Assembly: GCF_001665875.1 (NCBI RefSeq)
Contig: NZ_LZTA01000067.1
Location: 1-64,000, forward strand
Direction: 5' to 3'
Length of the DNA: 64,000 nt
DNA from: Mycobacterium sp. 852002-40037_SCH5390672
Lineage (GTDB): Bacteria; Actinomycetota; Actinomycetes; Mycobacteriales; Mycobacteriaceae
A model generated the notes under the pieces. The model did no database searches and was not told the DNA's origin. It was given only the letters and a program-made list of their open reading frames with translations. The position numbers and the translations under genes are program-made. Positions 1-11,347 of the stretch are shown here, piece by piece (the first letter of the stretch is position 1; every line of letters begins with the position of its first letter).

Positions 1-519
1 TTTTTGACGCGGTTTGCTCGCAGTGTGACCCTGGTGCATCGGCGTGCGGAGTTTCGGGCGTCGCGGATCATGCTGGACCGCGCCCAGGCCAACGAGAAGA
101 TCACTTTTGTGACCGATAAGGCGGTTGAGGCGGTCGAGGGTGAGGCGACGGTGACGGGTTTGCGGTTGCGTGACACCCGCAGCGGTGAGGTGTCGACGTT
201 GGCGGTCAGCGGGGTGTTTGTGGCCATTGGGCATGATCCGCGCTCGGATTTGGTGCGCGATGTGCTGGACACCGATCCCGAGGGTTATGTGCTGGTGCAG
301 GGCCGCACCACGGCCACCTCGATTGAGGGGGTGTTCGCCGCCGGGGACCTGGTGGATCGTACCTACCGCCAAGCCGTCACCGCCGCGGGCAGCGGCTGCG
401 CGGCGGCCATCGACGCCGAACGCTGGCTCGCCGACCACGAAGAAACCAGCGCCGCCGCGCAAGGCGATGCCACCGAATTTCCTGGCAGTACCGACACATT
501 GATTGGAGCACCACAATGA
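1..519 (+). CDS. trxB: Thioredoxin reductase, C-terminal part (cut by window edge)
   Basis: NADPH:thioredoxin reductase, a cytoplasmic flavoenzyme that reduces the thioredoxin encoded next to it. Only the last 172 codons lie in the window. The frame is open from base 1, so the N-terminal FAD GxGxxG and redox CxxC region are outside. Visible are the end of the NADPH domain ([12 protein letters not shown]) and the C-terminal FAD motif [10 protein letters not shown] followed by the [15 protein letters not shown] helix, both typical of TrxB. The stop TGA overlaps the trxC start as ATGA, so the two are translationally coupled. A roughly 25-residue tail after the conserved ERWL segment is normal for mycobacterial TrxB2. 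Confidence 0.95.
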   Translation, partial: FLTRFARSVTLVHRRAEFRASRIMLDRAQANEKITFVTDKAVEAVEGEATVTGLRLRDTRSGEVSTLAVSGVFVAIGHDPRSDLVRDVLDTDPEGYVLVQGRTTATSIEGVFAAGDLVDRTYRQAVTAAGSGCAAAIDAERWLADHEETSAAAQGDATEFPGSTDTLIGAPQ

Positions 520-869
520 CCGATGCCGAAAAGGCCGGGGCCACAATAGAAGTCTCTGACGCGTCGTTCTCTACCGACGTGTTGTCCAGCAATAAGCCTG
601 TGCTGGTGGACTTTTGGGCAACGTGGTGCGGCCCCTGCAAGATGGTGGCGCCGGTCCTCGAGGAGATCGCCAGCGAGCGGGGCGAACAGCTCACCGTCGC
701 CAAGCTCGACGTGGACGCCAACCCCGAAACAGCGCAGAACTTCCAGGTGGTCTCCATTCCCACCCTGATTCTGTTCAAAGACGGGCAGCCGGTGAAGCGG
801 ATCGTCGGCGCGAAGGGCAAGGCGGCATTGCTGCGTGAGCTCTCGGACGCGGTTCCCAACCTCGGCTGA
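516..869 (+). CDS. trxC: Thioredoxin
   Basis: Small cytoplasmic disulfide reductase of 117 residues, the usual length. The active site WCGPC is at residues 37-41 (C38, C41), and the cis-proline of the thioredoxin fold is in SIPTL (P82). The start ATG overlaps the trxB stop, so reductase and substrate are co-translated. Gene order trxB-trxC-cwlM next to the parAB cluster is the standard mycobacterial origin-proximal arrangement. Nothing is odd in the sequence. Confidence 0.97.
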   Translation: MTDAEKAGATIEVSDASFSTDVLSSNKPVLVDFWATWCGPCKMVAPVLEEIASERGEQLTVAKLDVDANPETAQNFQVVSIPTLILFKDGQPVKRIVGAKGKAALLRELSDAVPNLG

Positions 870-1001
870 TCTTCATTTGATTCGTCGCACCACGCCCCGC
901 GCATAGCCTGGGGTTTTCCCGAATTTACGAAGCGTCTGCGACAATACGGTTAGCTGTTGCCCATTTCTGAGCTTGTCAGTTAGTCCCGGAGGGCCCCCTG
1001 C

Positions 1002-2222
1002 ATGTCGAGTCCGCGCCGCGAATACGGCGACGCGCCGCGCTGTGGTGACCGCAGCGCCGCTGTGACCGAGATCCGGGCGACGCTGGCCTCCCTAGGCCTG
1101 CTGGACGGCTCCGAGGAAGATCTCAACACCGGCCGGCCCGTGGCCCTCGAACTCTTCGATGCCGAGCTTGACCAAGCGGTTCGCGCCTTCCAACAGCATC
1201 GCGGTCTGCTGGTGGACGGCATCGTCGGTGAGGCCACCTACCGTGCGCTCAAGGAGGCGTCGTACCGGCTGGGCGCACGCACGCTGTATCACCAATTCGG
1301 CGCCCCGCTGTTCGGCGACGACGTGGCCACGCTGCAGGCGCGGCTGCAGGATCTGGGTTTCTACACCGGCCTGGTCGACGGATACTTCGGGCTGCAGACC
1401 CACAACGCGTTGATGTCGTATCAACGCGAGTACGGGCTTTCCGCCGACGGGATCTGCGGTCCGGAAACGTTGCGCTCCTTTCATTTCCTGAGTTCACGGG
1501 TCACCGGCGGATCTCCGCACGCACTCCGCGAAGAAGAGCTGGTTCGCTCATCCGGTCCCAAATTGTCGGGCAAGCGGATCATCATCGACCCGGGCCGCGG
1601 CGGCGCGGACCACGGCACGATCATGCAGGGCCCGTCGGGACCGGTCAGTGAAGCGGATGTGTTGTGGGACTTGGCCAGCCGGCTCGAAGGACGGATGGCC
1701 GCGATCGGCATGGAGACCTTCCTGTCGCGACCGGTCAACCGCAGCCCCCTCGATGCCGAACGAGCCGCCACCGCCAACAACGTCGGCGCCGACCTGATGA
1801 TCAGCCTGCGCTGCGAAAGTCAGATCAACGCCGCTGCCAACGGCGTGGCTTCCTTTCACTTCGGAAACTCGCACGGTTCGGTCTCCACCATCGGGCGCAA
1901 TCTCGCCGACTTCATCCAGCGAGAAGTGGTGGCCCGCACCGGTTTACGGGACTGCCGCACGCACGGCCGGACGTGGGATCTGCTGCGCCTGACCCGGATG
2001 CCGACGGTGCAGGTCGACGTCGGCTACATCACCAACCCGCGTGATCGCTCGATGCTGGTCTCCACCCAGACCCGTGACGCCATCGCCGAGGGGATCCTCG
2101 CCGCGGTCAAGCGGCTTTACCTGTTGGGCAAGAATGACCGGCCCACTGGCACTTTCACGTTCGCCGAGTTACTCGCCCACGAATTGTCGGTGGAGCGCAC
2201 CAGCCAACTGGGCGGTTCCTAA
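1002..2222 (+). CDS. cwlM: CwlM, amidase-like regulator of peptidoglycan synthesis
   Basis: 406 residues. Two peptidoglycan-binding-type helical repeats (about residues 20-85 and 100-160) precede an Amidase_3 fold (about 190-375). There is no signal peptide, which fits a cytoplasmic protein. In mycobacteria CwlM, phosphorylated by PknB, is known to activate MurA rather than to cleave peptidoglycan. The sequence agrees: the usual zinc ligands of Amidase_3 are altered. DPGHGG reads DPGRGG (R199), the second histidine region reads SLRCES (R270), and the catalytic glutamate position reads VDVGY (D339); E217 is kept. ATG with the purine-rich CCGGAGGG about 12 nt upstream was chosen as start. The 3' end overlaps the convergent GNAT-like gene by 68 bp. 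Confidence 0.93.
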   Translation: MSSPRREYGDAPRCGDRSAAVTEIRATLASLGLLDGSEEDLNTGRPVALELFDAELDQAVRAFQQHRGLLVDGIVGEATYRALKEASYRLGARTLYHQFGAPLFGDDVATLQARLQDLGFYTGLVDGYFGLQTHNALMSYQREYGLSADGICGPETLRSFHFLSSRVTGGSPHALREEELVRSSGPKLSGKRIIIDPGRGGADHGTIMQGPSGPVSEADVLWDLASRLEGRMAAIGMETFLSRPVNRSPLDAERAATANNVGADLMISLRCESQINAAANGVASFHFGNSHGSVSTIGRNLADFIQREVVARTGLRDCRTHGRTWDLLRLTRMPTVQVDVGYITNPRDRSMLVSTQTRDAIAEGILAAVKRLYLLGKNDRPTGTFTFAELLAHELSVERTSQLGGS

Positions 2223-2991
2223 CCGCTTTCTCACCACCCACGGTGGTTTTCAACGTATTCAACCCATTCCCGGCCGTAGACCCGGCGCCGACCGGCTGCT
2301 CCAAGTGTGCGCTCTCCAACAGACGGTCCAGGGCCGCCTCCACTTCGGCCTTCCACCCCAGACCCTTGTCGAGCTCGAGCCGCAGACGCGGGAAGTACGT
2401 ATGTGGTGCCACCACAACGAAACCCGCGTCTTTGAGGAATTCTGCATCCATGACGCAGTGATCCACCGAGCAATCACCGACGGCTTCCAACACCGGCCGC
2501 ACGTCGGGACCGACCAGGCGCGGATCCTGCAATTCCGACGCCACCGGTGTGCGGCCGAACGCCTCGAGCGCCCGCACACCGCGCCGCACCAGCTCGTCGA
2601 TCACCCGGGCGATCAAGCCGTGCGGTAGCTCGTCGGCCGCCGGCCCGGGCTCTATGCCCATCGAGGTCAACAACACCGCGTCCGCGGACACGGGGCCGGT
2701 CGGGAATCGCTGTGCGCGCGGCACCGCCCGCGGCGGGGCGTAGAACACGTAGCCCAGGCACGGTGGCTCGGATTGGCTTCGCTCATCCGGGACCGCGGTC
2801 GCGACCTGACCGCATGAGCCCCACTCCAGCATCACCATCGACAGCCACGCTTCTTTTTCGAATTCGGGGTCGGCGAGGTGGTCTTGGTTACCGAGGGTCG
2901 CCGGATCGACTTCCCAGAAGACGCACCGGCGTGCGTGCTTGGGAAGCTGCTCGAATGCCTCGAGCCGTAACGGCGTGATTCGAGCGGACAC
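2155..2991 (-). CDS. GNAT-like conserved protein (Rv3916c type)
   Basis: 278-residue protein in the position of M. tuberculosis Rv3916c. The GTG at 2991 was chosen because AGGAGG sits 4 nt upstream; longer in-frame extensions lack such a site. The N-terminal part (VFWEVDP, AWLSMVMLEWGSCGQVA, CLGYVFYAPP) and the following strand/helix pattern resemble GNAT N-acetyltransferases, but I see no clear acetyl-CoA loop, so the function is uncertain. The C-terminal region (PVLEAVGDCSVDHCVMDAEFLKDAGF split over two strands, then VVVAPHTYFPRLR) is typical of this mycobacterial family. It is convergent with cwlM, with overlapping 3' ends, and upstream of nothing on its own strand. Confidence 0.8.
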   Translation of the reverse strand: MSARITPLRLEAFEQLPKHARRCVFWEVDPATLGNQDHLADPEFEKEAWLSMVMLEWGSCGQVATAVPDERSQSEPPCLGYVFYAPPRAVPRAQRFPTGPVSADAVLLTSMGIEPGPAADELPHGLIARVIDELVRRGVRALEAFGRTPVASELQDPRLVGPDVRPVLEAVGDCSVDHCVMDAEFLKDAGFVVVAPHTYFPRLRLELDKGLGWKAEVEAALDRLLESAHLEQPVGAGSTAGNGLNTLKTTVGGEKAVRNRPVGWCAPPTIRGRVTRRT

Positions 2992-3256
2992 TAGCCTCCT
3001 GGCTCCTGTGCGGTACTGCAGCCATCTGCACCGGCAACCCCTCCAGAATAGGAGAGGTGGTCGTGATCGGGCCAGCTTTGGCTTGGCCACCGGGGTCGGC
3101 ACGGCCTAACGGACGGCACTATCCGGCCGTGGCGCGCCCATTGTCGAAAGTTGTTGATGCGCATGCCGTTTCATCGAACTGGAACGCCAGGGGTACACGG
3201 ATGTCCCGCGAAAACCGCCGGAGTGTCACAGTGACGTAATTACAGGGTGTCCTAGT

Positions 3257-4243
3257 TCATGACTTTGGCGGGGACATTACGTCGACGATCCGCTGTAGAT
3301 CGTCCACCGAACCGAACTCGACCACGATCTTGCCCTTGCGTTTGCCCAGGCTGACCGTCACCCGGGTGTCGAACGCGGTCGAGAGCTGATCAGCAACATC
3401 TTGCAGGCCCGGCATCTGGATCGGCTTGCGTCGCGGGGCCGTCGGCGTGACCGGACCGCTCCGGTTGGCCAACGTGACCGCCTCCTCGGTGGCCCGCACC
3501 GATAGCCCCTCGGCGACGATCCGGGTGGCCAGCTCCTCCTGTGCTTCCGCGCCGGCCTCCAGCGACAGCAGCGCCCGCGCGTGGCCGGCGGACAGCACTC
3601 CGGCGGCCACACGCCGCTGCACCGCGATCGGCAGCTTGAGCAACCGGATCATGTTGGTGATCAACGGCCGCGACCGGCCGATGCGCGCCGCAAGTTCATC
3701 GTGGGTGACGCCGAATTCGTCGAGCAGCTGTTGGTAGGCGGCCGCCTCTTCCAACGGGTTCAACTGCACCCGGTGAATGTTCTCCAACAGGGCGTCGCGC
3801 AGCAGATCGTCATCACCGGTCTCGCGCACGATGGCCGGGATGGTGGCCAGGCCGGCCTCTTGGGCCGCGCGCCAGCGCCGCTCCCCCATCACGATCTGGT
3901 AACGCGCACTGCTCGCCGAATCCTTGACCGCCCGCACCACGATCGGCTGCAGGAGGCCGAACTCGCGAATGGAGTGCACCAGCTCGGAGAGTGCTTCTTC
4001 GTCGAAGACCTGTCGAGGCTGACGCGGATTGCGCTCGATGTCGGCCGGCGGGATCTCGCGATAGACCGCGCCCATCGGCGACGCGTCCTGCGGCGGGGGT
4101 CCCCCGATCAAGACGTCGGCGGCGGCGTCGCCCATCCGTGGACCTAGCGTCGCCGGTCCGGAGTCACCCTCCGCGGGGCCGGTCGGAATAAGCGAAGCCA
4201 GGCCCCGGCCTAAGCCACCCTTCTTGCGTAATGGCTGCGTCAT
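3257..4243 (-). CDS. parB: Chromosome-partitioning protein ParB
   Basis: 328 residues. Centromere-binding CTPase-type protein that loads at parS and spreads to organise the origin. The N-terminus has the basic [12 protein letters not shown] start used for ParA contact. The ParB/Sulfiredoxin domain carries the GERRWRAAQ nucleotide-binding box, followed by the helix-turn-helix ([21 protein letters not shown]) and a C-terminal dimerisation domain ending in [11 protein letters not shown] at 4243 was chosen because it starts the conserved [10 protein letters not shown] and has GAAGGGA upstream; the upstream open frame is antisense to parA. It lies 23 nt downstream of parA. Cognate parS sites are present at 5128 and 5956. 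Confidence 0.96.
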   Translation of the reverse strand: MTQPLRKKGGLGRGLASLIPTGPAEGDSGPATLGPRMGDAAADVLIGGPPPQDASPMGAVYREIPPADIERNPRQPRQVFDEEALSELVHSIREFGLLQPIVVRAVKDSASSARYQIVMGERRWRAAQEAGLATIPAIVRETGDDDLLRDALLENIHRVQLNPLEEAAAYQQLLDEFGVTHDELAARIGRSRPLITNMIRLLKLPIAVQRRVAAGVLSAGHARALLSLEAGAEAQEELATRIVAEGLSVRATEEAVTLANRSGPVTPTAPRRKPIQMPGLQDVADQLSTAFDTRVTVSLGKRKGKIVVEFGSVDDLQRIVDVMSPPKS

Positions 4244-4266
4244 GGTCGTCCCTTCGCGGATGGTGG

Positions 4267-5975
<1,709 letters not shown>

Positions 5976-6050
5976 CTAGTTGTAGCGTGCACTTTCAACC
6001 TTCGGAGGCCGGGCGGACGACAGGAACTACACGGCTGTAACTCTGCGGGG

Positions 6051-6617
6051 TCAGTCGTGCAGGACGACCACGCGGCGCGACGGCTCAACGCCCTCGCTTT
6101 CGCTGTGCACTCCGGAGACCGCGGCGACGGCGTCGTGAACGATCTTGCGTTCGAACGGCGTCATCGGGGCAAGCTCCTCCCGTTCGCCGGACTCCAGCAC
6201 CCGGTGCGCGACCTTGTCGCCCAGTGCCGCCAGTTCCTCCCGGCGCCGCAGACGCCAGCTCGCGATGTCGAGCATCAACCGGCTTCGCACTCCCGTCTTC
6301 TGGTGCACCGCCAGCCGGGTGAGTTCCTGGAGCGCGTCGAGAACCTCGCCGCCACGGCCCACCAACTTGTTCAGGTCGTCGCTGCCATCGATGCTGACGA
6401 TGGCGCGGCTGCCCTCGACGTCCAAGTCGATATCGCCGTCGAAGTCCAACAGGTCCAACAACTCTTCGAGGTAATCGCCGGCTATCTCGCCCTCGGCAAC
6501 CAACCGATCCTCCAAGTCATCGATTTCCTCGGAGCCGGATTCCGCGGCATCCTCGACCGCCGATTGCGTGTCGAGATCTGTGTCAACGTCGCGCTCGGTG
6601 GTGTCGGCGTCTGTCAT
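6051..6617 (-). CDS. jag: Jag/KhpB-like KH-R3H RNA-binding protein
   Basis: 188 residues. The first 55 residues are very acidic. Then comes a KH-type domain with the GRGGEVLDALQ loop (about 88-98), followed by an R3H domain around MTPFERKIVHDAVAAV and a basic SRRVVVLHD end. Jag/KhpB proteins bind RNA and in Gram-positives affect cell elongation and division; the gene almost always follows yidC, as here (81-nt gap). The start ATG has an upstream GGGAGAGAAGA. It is part of the rpmH-rnpA-yidD-yidC-jag-rsmG-parA-parB gene string, all on the minus strand. Confidence 0.93.
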   Translation of the reverse strand: MTDADTTERDVDTDLDTQSAVEDAAESGSEEIDDLEDRLVAEGEIAGDYLEELLDLLDFDGDIDLDVEGSRAIVSIDGSDDLNKLVGRGGEVLDALQELTRLAVHQKTGVRSRLMLDIASWRLRRREELAALGDKVAHRVLESGEREELAPMTPFERKIVHDAVAAVSGVHSESEGVEPSRRVVVLHD

Positions 6618-6698
6618 GTCTTCTCTCCCTCATTCCATGGGCCCCAGCCCAATTGGGGTCGCCCTGTGGGGGCGGCCCCGATAGCTATTCCGCCCGTA

Positions 6699-7793
6699 TC
6701 AGCGTTTGCGTTTTTTCGGTCGCGCCCCGGGACGCGGCGTGCGGTTGCTCGGACCGTCGCCCGCCTCCGTCGCTGGGCCATCGGCCACATCGGAATCCGT
6801 GTTTACGGACCCGGACGCATCGGTGTCATCCTCGACCGTCGACGAACCGTTCCCGCCCGGGGATGCCGCCTTGGGATTCCGCTTCGGCTTGGCTCCCGGC
6901 GCCGGCGCATGCGCAGCCCGGCGTTCGATCGCTTCCTGCTTCTTGGCTTCGTCCTCTTTTTCGATCATCCCGAAGACGTAGTGCTGCTGCCCGAAGGTCC
7001 AGATGTTGTTGGCGAACCAGTACAGGATGATCGCGAGCGGAAGGAACGGCCCACCGACGACGACACCGAGCGGGAACACGTACAGCGCGAGTTTGTTCAT
7101 CATCGCGGTCTGCGGGTTGGCCGCCGCCTCAGGGCTCTGCCGTGCCACCGACGCCCGGCTGTTGAAGTAGGTCGCGACGCCGGCCAGGATCATCACCGGC
7201 AGACCCACCGCGATCACGGCCGGCCGGCTGAAGAAGGTGAATGCGTCCAGCCCGGTGCGCTGCGTCATGAAGGCACCGATCGGTGCGCCGAACAAGTTGG
7301 CGTCCAGGAAGTGCCCGACGTCCGTGGGGGTGAAGACATAGTTTCCGGTGAGCCGGTTCTGGGCCACCGACAGGTGGGGCTGACCGAAGCCGCCGGTGGT
7401 CCGGTTGAACGAACGCAACACGTGATACAGACCGATGAACACCGGGATCTGCGCCAGCATCGGCAGGCAGCCCAGGATCGGGTTGAAGCCGTGCTCGCGT
7501 TGCAGCTTCTGCATCTCGAGCGCCATGCGCTGGCGATCCTTGCCGTACTTCTTCTGCAGCGCCTTGATCTGCGGCTGCAGCTCCTGCATCTGGCGCGTGG
7601 TGCGGATCTGCCGCACGAAGGGTTTGTAGAGCAGTGCCCGCAGGCTGAAGACCAAGAACATCACCGACAGCGCCCAGGCGAAGAAGTTCGAGGGCCCCAG
7701 CATGGAGGCGAACAACTTGTACCAAACCCACATGATCCACGACACCGGGTAGTAGACGAAGTCGAGACTGAAGAAATCAAACAAAAGATTCAC
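6699..7793 (-). CDS. yidC: Membrane protein insertase YidC
   Basis: 364 residues, Oxa1/YidC family. Inserts membrane proteins with or without Sec. The N-terminus has a transmembrane segment ([20 protein letters not shown]), the next segment is [20 protein letters not shown], and a conserved charged cytoplasmic hairpin follows ([14 protein letters not shown] type). Three further hydrophobic segments and a long Lys/Arg-rich cytoplasmic tail ([11 protein letters not shown]) complete it. GTG at 7793 was chosen because GAGGGGAGA lies directly upstream and the protein then begins at the conserved [10 protein letters not shown]. Its 5' end overlaps yidD by 17 bp. Confidence 0.95.
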   Translation of the reverse strand: MNLLFDFFSLDFVYYPVSWIMWVWYKLFASMLGPSNFFAWALSVMFLVFSLRALLYKPFVRQIRTTRQMQELQPQIKALQKKYGKDRQRMALEMQKLQREHGFNPILGCLPMLAQIPVFIGLYHVLRSFNRTTGGFGQPHLSVAQNRLTGNYVFTPTDVGHFLDANLFGAPIGAFMTQRTGLDAFTFFSRPAVIAVGLPVMILAGVATYFNSRASVARQSPEAAANPQTAMMNKLALYVFPLGVVVGGPFLPLAIILYWFANNIWTFGQQHYVFGMIEKEDEAKKQEAIERRAAHAPAPGAKPKRNPKAASPGGNGSSTVEDDTDASGSVNTDSDVADGPATEAGDGPSNRTPRPGARPKKRKR

Positions 7794-8124
7794 TCTCCCC
7801 TCGCGCCGCTCGGTCAGCCCGGGCGTCGCTGGCATCTTGGCAATTCACGTGGCATCCGGTGCGGGCCGGGATCGGATCCCATCCACCTTCATGCCATGGT
7901 CCGCACTTGGCGAGTCTGGTCGCAGCCAACCAGCTCCCCCGAATCAGGCCGTACTCGTTGAGCGCATCGACCGCGTACTGGCTGCAGGTCGGAACGAAGC
8001 GACACGTCGCCGGACGGAGCGGCGACACCATATGCCGGTATAGCTGGATCAGGGAAATCAGTCCCCGCACGGCCATCCTTGCGGCCGTGCCGATGAATGC
8101 GCGAGGCCGCGTCGTCGCGTTCAC
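7777..8124 (-). CDS. yidD: Membrane protein insertion efficiency factor YidD
   Basis: 115 residues. Small membrane-associated protein that assists YidC-dependent insertion. It shows the family core [22 protein letters not shown] split by a conserved double-cysteine region, then [12 protein letters not shown] and [13 protein letters not shown]. The GTG start at 8124 overlaps the rnpA stop as GTGA. The C-terminal 25 residues are variable and acidic. Its stop lies inside yidC, so the rnpA-yidD-yidC trio is translationally linked. Confidence 0.93.
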   Translation of the reverse strand: MNATTRPRAFIGTAARMAVRGLISLIQLYRHMVSPLRPATCRFVPTCSQYAVDALNEYGLIRGSWLAATRLAKCGPWHEGGWDPIPARTGCHVNCQDASDARADRAARGESESFV

Positions 8125-8480
8125 GGCTTGCTTCCCGGCGCCGGCACGCGTCGTAAGCACCGGCGCAGTTCCTGCTCGAGTCGGGCCGAGGACGCCGTGC
8201 GGCTACCGGGTAGCGCGCGGATCACCAATCGATCGGATTGGCCGAGCTCGCCCAGCAGGGTGCGGGCTACGTGCCGCAGGCGGCGAGCGACCCTGTGACG
8301 TTCGACGGCGGATCCCACGGGCTTGCCCACAACCAATCCGACGCGCGGCGGGCGGGCTTCGTCGCGGTCGGGTCCCGGACGAAAGTGCACGACGACATCG
8401 GGCTGTGCCATGCGAATCCCGTGCTTCACCGTCGCGTCAAAGTCAATTGAGCGCGTCATGCGGTTGCGTGCGGGAAGCAC
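8121..8480 (-). CDS. rnpA: Ribonuclease P protein component
   Basis: 119 residues. Protein subunit of RNase P for tRNA 5' maturation. The N-terminal [19 protein letters not shown] is followed by the RNP core [16 protein letters not shown], the conserved Arg-rich RNA-binding helix. GTG start. It lies 22 nt downstream of rpmH, the conserved bacterial order, and ends in a GTGA overlap with yidD. Confidence 0.95.
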   Translation of the reverse strand: MLPARNRMTRSIDFDATVKHGIRMAQPDVVVHFRPGPDRDEARPPRVGLVVGKPVGSAVERHRVARRLRHVARTLLGELGQSDRLVIRALPGSRTASSARLEQELRRCLRRVPAPGSKP

Positions 8481-8502
8481 CGCCGAAGGACCTGACTAGC
8501 GA

Positions 8503-8646
8503 TCAGGCAGAGAGTGCGCGGCGACCCTTGCGGCGCCGACCGGACACGATCGCACGTCCGGCACGGGTGCGCATCCGCAAGCGGAAGCCATGCACGCGGG
8601 CTCGGCGCCGGTTATTCGGCTGGAAGGTCCGCTTGCCCTTGGCCAC
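8503..8646 (-). CDS. rpmH: 50S ribosomal protein L34
   Basis: 47-residue highly basic protein. The reading frame gives [20 protein letters not shown] at the start, then [20 protein letters not shown] and GRRALSA, matching L34. It starts at GTG 8646 with GAGGAGAAC immediately upstream. It is the first gene of the minus-strand string rnpA-yidD-yidC and faces away from dnaA, the canonical rpmH/dnaA divergence at bacterial origins. Confidence 0.97.
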   Translation of the reverse strand: MAKGKRTFQPNNRRRARVHGFRLRMRTRAGRAIVSGRRRKGRRALSA

Positions 8647-8973
8647 GACGTTCTCCTCGTTGTGTTGCCATCCGGCCGCTCAGACGTTTCGCATCGGGCT
8701 CGTCCGCGGTTCGACCGGAGGTGGTCTTGGTGCTGCTGGCCGGCGCGGTCCCCAGGTGGTTCGGGTCGCAGCCGTATCGCCGACTTTCGGGCGACTGTTT
8801 GAGGGTACTGACGAGGCTTCGCCTGGTCAAACCTGGCCTGCCGCAACGAAGCCGCGCGGTCGCGTCGAAAAGATCTTCTGTTTCGCTCACACTCGCCGTG
8901 GACGTCGCTACCATAACGACCCGAAGCAAGCCCCACGTACCCTAAACGACCCGATTGGAATGCAGCGGAACGG

Positions 8974-9002
8974 TTGGCAGCCGAACGGAAAACTGTTAGC
9001 TT
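8974..9002 (+). promoter_or_regulatory. Candidate dnaA promoter
   Basis: TTGGCA (8974-8979), a 17-nt spacer, then TAGCTT (8997-9002): a good match to mycobacterial sigma-A promoters. It would give a leader of about 235 nt before the dnaA TTG. This is prediction only. Confidence 0.45.
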
Positions 9003-9150
9003 CTGCGAAGTCGATTTAGACTGAAGCAGCGCTCGACAACGAAGCGAGGATGGTGGATCGACTAGCTGCCTAGACAACCTTCCGGGGTTTTCTTCCAGCG
9101 CGGAGATCGCGAGCCGTCGCCGGTAGGTTGTGGCTCGCCTACGATCATCC

Positions 9151-9180
9151 TGTCCACACCTGTGTATAACTATGTGGACA
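9151..9180. promoter_or_regulatory. Inverted repeat with DnaA-box-like arms upstream of dnaA
   Basis: TGTCCACA (9151-9158) and TGTGGACA (9173-9180) form a perfect 8-bp inverted repeat around a 14-nt AT-rich centre containing TGTGTATAAC. Each arm matches the core of the mycobacterial DnaA box (TTGTCCACA). It is a possible DnaA autoregulation site or secondary binding site. Confidence 0.55.
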
Positions 9181-9245
9181 GTTGTTTCGACGCCAAGCGT
9201 TGTGTAACTCGGGTCGGGACGTTCGAGAACCAGGGAGATGCGTCG

Positions 9246-10781
9246 TTGACCGATGACCCCGGTTCCAGTTTCACGGCAGTGTGGAATGCGGTCGTCTCCG
9301 AGCTCAACGGGGAGCCCACCGCAGACGGCATACCCGCCAACCGCGTAACTCTGGTCACGCCGCTGACCCCTCAGCAAAGGGCGTGGCTGAATCTGGTTCG
9401 CCCGCTGACCATCGTCGAGGGATTTGCTCTGCTGTCGGTGCCGAGCAGTTTCGTGCAGAACGAGATCGAACGACACCTTCGAGCCCCCATCACCGATGCG
9501 CTCAGCCGCCGGCTTGGACAGCAGATCCAACTGGGCGTCCGCATCGCTCCCCCGCCCGACGATGTCGAGGACGCCCTCATTCCGCCGGCGGAACCGTTCC
9601 CCGGATCCGACCCGTCCTTCCCCGCCGGGGATGCGGCCGTCGACACCGAGGAAGCTTTCGAAAACAGCGAGACCGTCACCGACAACCAGCCGGGCTGGCC
9701 CAACTACTTCACCGAGCGGCCGCACACGATCGATCCGGCCGTCGCCGCCGGAACGAGCCTCAACCGCCGCTACACCTTCGACACTTTTGTCATCGGCGCC
9801 TCCAACCGGTTCGCACACGCCGCCGCCCTGGCCATCGCCGAAGCGCCGGCCCGTGCCTACAACCCGTTGTTCATCTGGGGCGAGTCCGGTCTCGGCAAGA
9901 CTCACCTGTTGCATGCCGCCGGCAATTACGCGCAGCGGCTTTTTCCGGGGATGCGGGTCAAGTACGTGTCCACCGAGGAATTCACCAACGACTTCATCAA
10001 CTCGCTCCGCGACGACCGCAAGGTCGCCTTCAAGCGCAGCTATCGAGACGTTGACGTGCTGCTGGTCGATGACATTCAGTTCATCGAGGGCAAGGAAGGT
10101 ATCCAGGAAGAGTTCTTCCACACCTTCAACACGCTGCATAACGCCAACAAGCAGATCGTCATCTCATCGGATCGGCCGCCCAAGCAGCTGGCAACCCTGG
10201 AAGATCGCCTGAGAACGCGGTTCGAGTGGGGCTTGATCACCGATGTGCAGCCCCCGGAGTTGGAAACCCGCATCGCCATCTTGCGGAAGAAAGCTCAGAT
10301 GGAGCGGCTGGCGGTCCCTGACGACGTGCTGGAACTCATCGCCAGCAGTATCGAACGCAATATTCGGGAGCTCGAAGGCGCCCTGATCCGGGTGACCGCG
10401 TTTGCGTCGCTGAACAAGACGCCCATCGACAAGGCGCTGGCCGAGATCGTGCTTCGCGATCTGATCGCCGATGCCAGCACCATGCAGATCAGTGCGGCCA
10501 CCATCATGGCGGCCACCGCTGAATACTTCGACACCACCGTGGAAGAGCTCCGCGGGCCTGGAAAGACTCGGGCGCTGGCCCAGTCGCGCCAGATCGCCAT
10601 GTATCTGTGCCGGGAGCTCACCGATCTCTCACTGCCCAAGATCGGGCAGGCATTCGGCCGCGACCACACCACCGTGATGTATGCGCAGCGCAAGATCTTG
10701 TCCGAGATGGCCGAGCGACGTGAGGTTTTTGATCACGTCAAAGAGCTCACCACTCGTATCCGCCAGCGCTCCAAGCGCTGA
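9246..10781 (+). CDS. dnaA: Chromosomal replication initiator DnaA
   Basis: 511 residues. Initiator AAA+ ATPase. Domain I (to about 90) begins [17 protein letters not shown], and an acidic/Pro-rich domain II follows. Domain III carries Walker [10 protein letters not shown] (about 212-220), Walker B LLVDDIQF (about 272) and [18 protein letters not shown]. Domain IV carries the DNA-binding signature [13 protein letters not shown] (about 471). The TTG at 9246 was chosen: GGGAG lies 8 nt upstream and mycobacterial DnaA is known to start with TTG at this residue. A 28-codon in-frame upstream extension runs through the inverted repeat and looks non-coding. Confidence 0.97.
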   Translation: MTDDPGSSFTAVWNAVVSELNGEPTADGIPANRVTLVTPLTPQQRAWLNLVRPLTIVEGFALLSVPSSFVQNEIERHLRAPITDALSRRLGQQIQLGVRIAPPPDDVEDALIPPAEPFPGSDPSFPAGDAAVDTEEAFENSETVTDNQPGWPNYFTERPHTIDPAVAAGTSLNRRYTFDTFVIGASNRFAHAAALAIAEAPARAYNPLFIWGESGLGKTHLLHAAGNYAQRLFPGMRVKYVSTEEFTNDFINSLRDDRKVAFKRSYRDVDVLLVDDIQFIEGKEGIQEEFFHTFNTLHNANKQIVISSDRPPKQLATLEDRLRTRFEWGLITDVQPPELETRIAILRKKAQMERLAVPDDVLELIASSIERNIRELEGALIRVTAFASLNKTPIDKALAEIVLRDLIADASTMQISAATIMAATAEYFDTTVEELRGPGKTRALAQSRQIAMYLCRELTDLSLPKIGQAFGRDHTTVMYAQRKILSEMAERREVFDHVKELTTRIRQRSKR

Positions 10782-11347
10782 GTTCTTCGTTCCCTTGGGC
10801 TCCGGGCGCTGATTTTCAGGCTGGGATGCCCGCGTTTTGGGATTTTTTCGAGAAACTTCACGCGCGTCTGTCACACCCGCCACACCGTGGGCATGTGCGC
10901 AGGGCTGTGCACAACGCAATTAAACGCCGGTGTAGTAACAAGGCCTGCGTGCACAGTCGTCGTTCGTCCCCACCCGCCCAACACCTCACCCACAGGTGTT
11001 CACGCCACGATGCACAACCCGATCGCGGCGCTAGCTGCGCCGGGACGTTGCTGTCCCCAGAATGCACAGGCCTTAATACTGGTACTGAGATCTCTTCATC
11101 GGTTCTTCTTTGAAATACAGGCTTGGGGACACTCGGTGCACACTCGTCGTCTGAGCCTGCGTCAGGTCGGGTTGTCGGGCTTTGCGATTAGCTTTCAAGA
11201 TGACGTCGAAAGATCTACGGTTGATCTTCGACCGCCGTTACGGCCGTCCTTGGCATCACATGTCATCGGCGTTCGTGGCGGGGCCCCGTGCTAGCGGGTG
11301 CAGGCTAGCCAATGGTTTCGAAAACGCTGAGTAGGTGAAGGGACGCT
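10782..11347. other. oriC: Origin of replication (oriC), dnaA-dnaN intergenic region
   Basis: 566 bp of non-coding DNA between dnaA and dnaN, where mycobacterial oriC maps. It contains a strong reverse-strand box TTGTGCACA (10906-10914) and several degenerate ones, for example CTGTCCCCA at 11051-11059 and TGCACA-containing words near 10950, 11011, 11063 and 11135. A markedly AT-rich block at 11071-11120 (19 of 50 bases G/C in a roughly two-thirds-GC chromosome) is the best candidate for the unwinding element. The assignment is by position plus motifs; box strengths are not measurable here. Confidence 0.9.
10906..10914 (-). promoter_or_regulatory. DnaA box
   Basis: TTGTGCACA on the minus strand, one mismatch from TTGTCCACA. 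It is the best-matching box that I see in oriC. Confidence 0.65.

Larger units (their letters stand above)
8647..9245. promoter_or_regulatory. rpmH-dnaA divergent intergenic region
   Basis: About 600 bp without a credible gene. It holds the divergent promoters for rpmH (leftward) and dnaA (rightward), a good sigma-A-like promoter at 8974-9002, and an inverted repeat resembling paired DnaA boxes at 9151-9180. Open frames crossing it have no start signals and no family resemblance. Confidence 0.7.

Noticed and set aside
9162-9245. N-terminal extension of dnaA from GTG 9162
   Set aside because: Crosses the inverted repeat, is unlike any DnaA N-terminus, and the TTG at 9246 has a good ribosome-binding site and matches known mycobacterial DnaA starts.
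8496-10139. 547-codon minus-strand frame over rpmH and dnaA
   Set aside because: Antisense to dnaA and out of frame with rpmH; low-complexity product; dnaA is certain.
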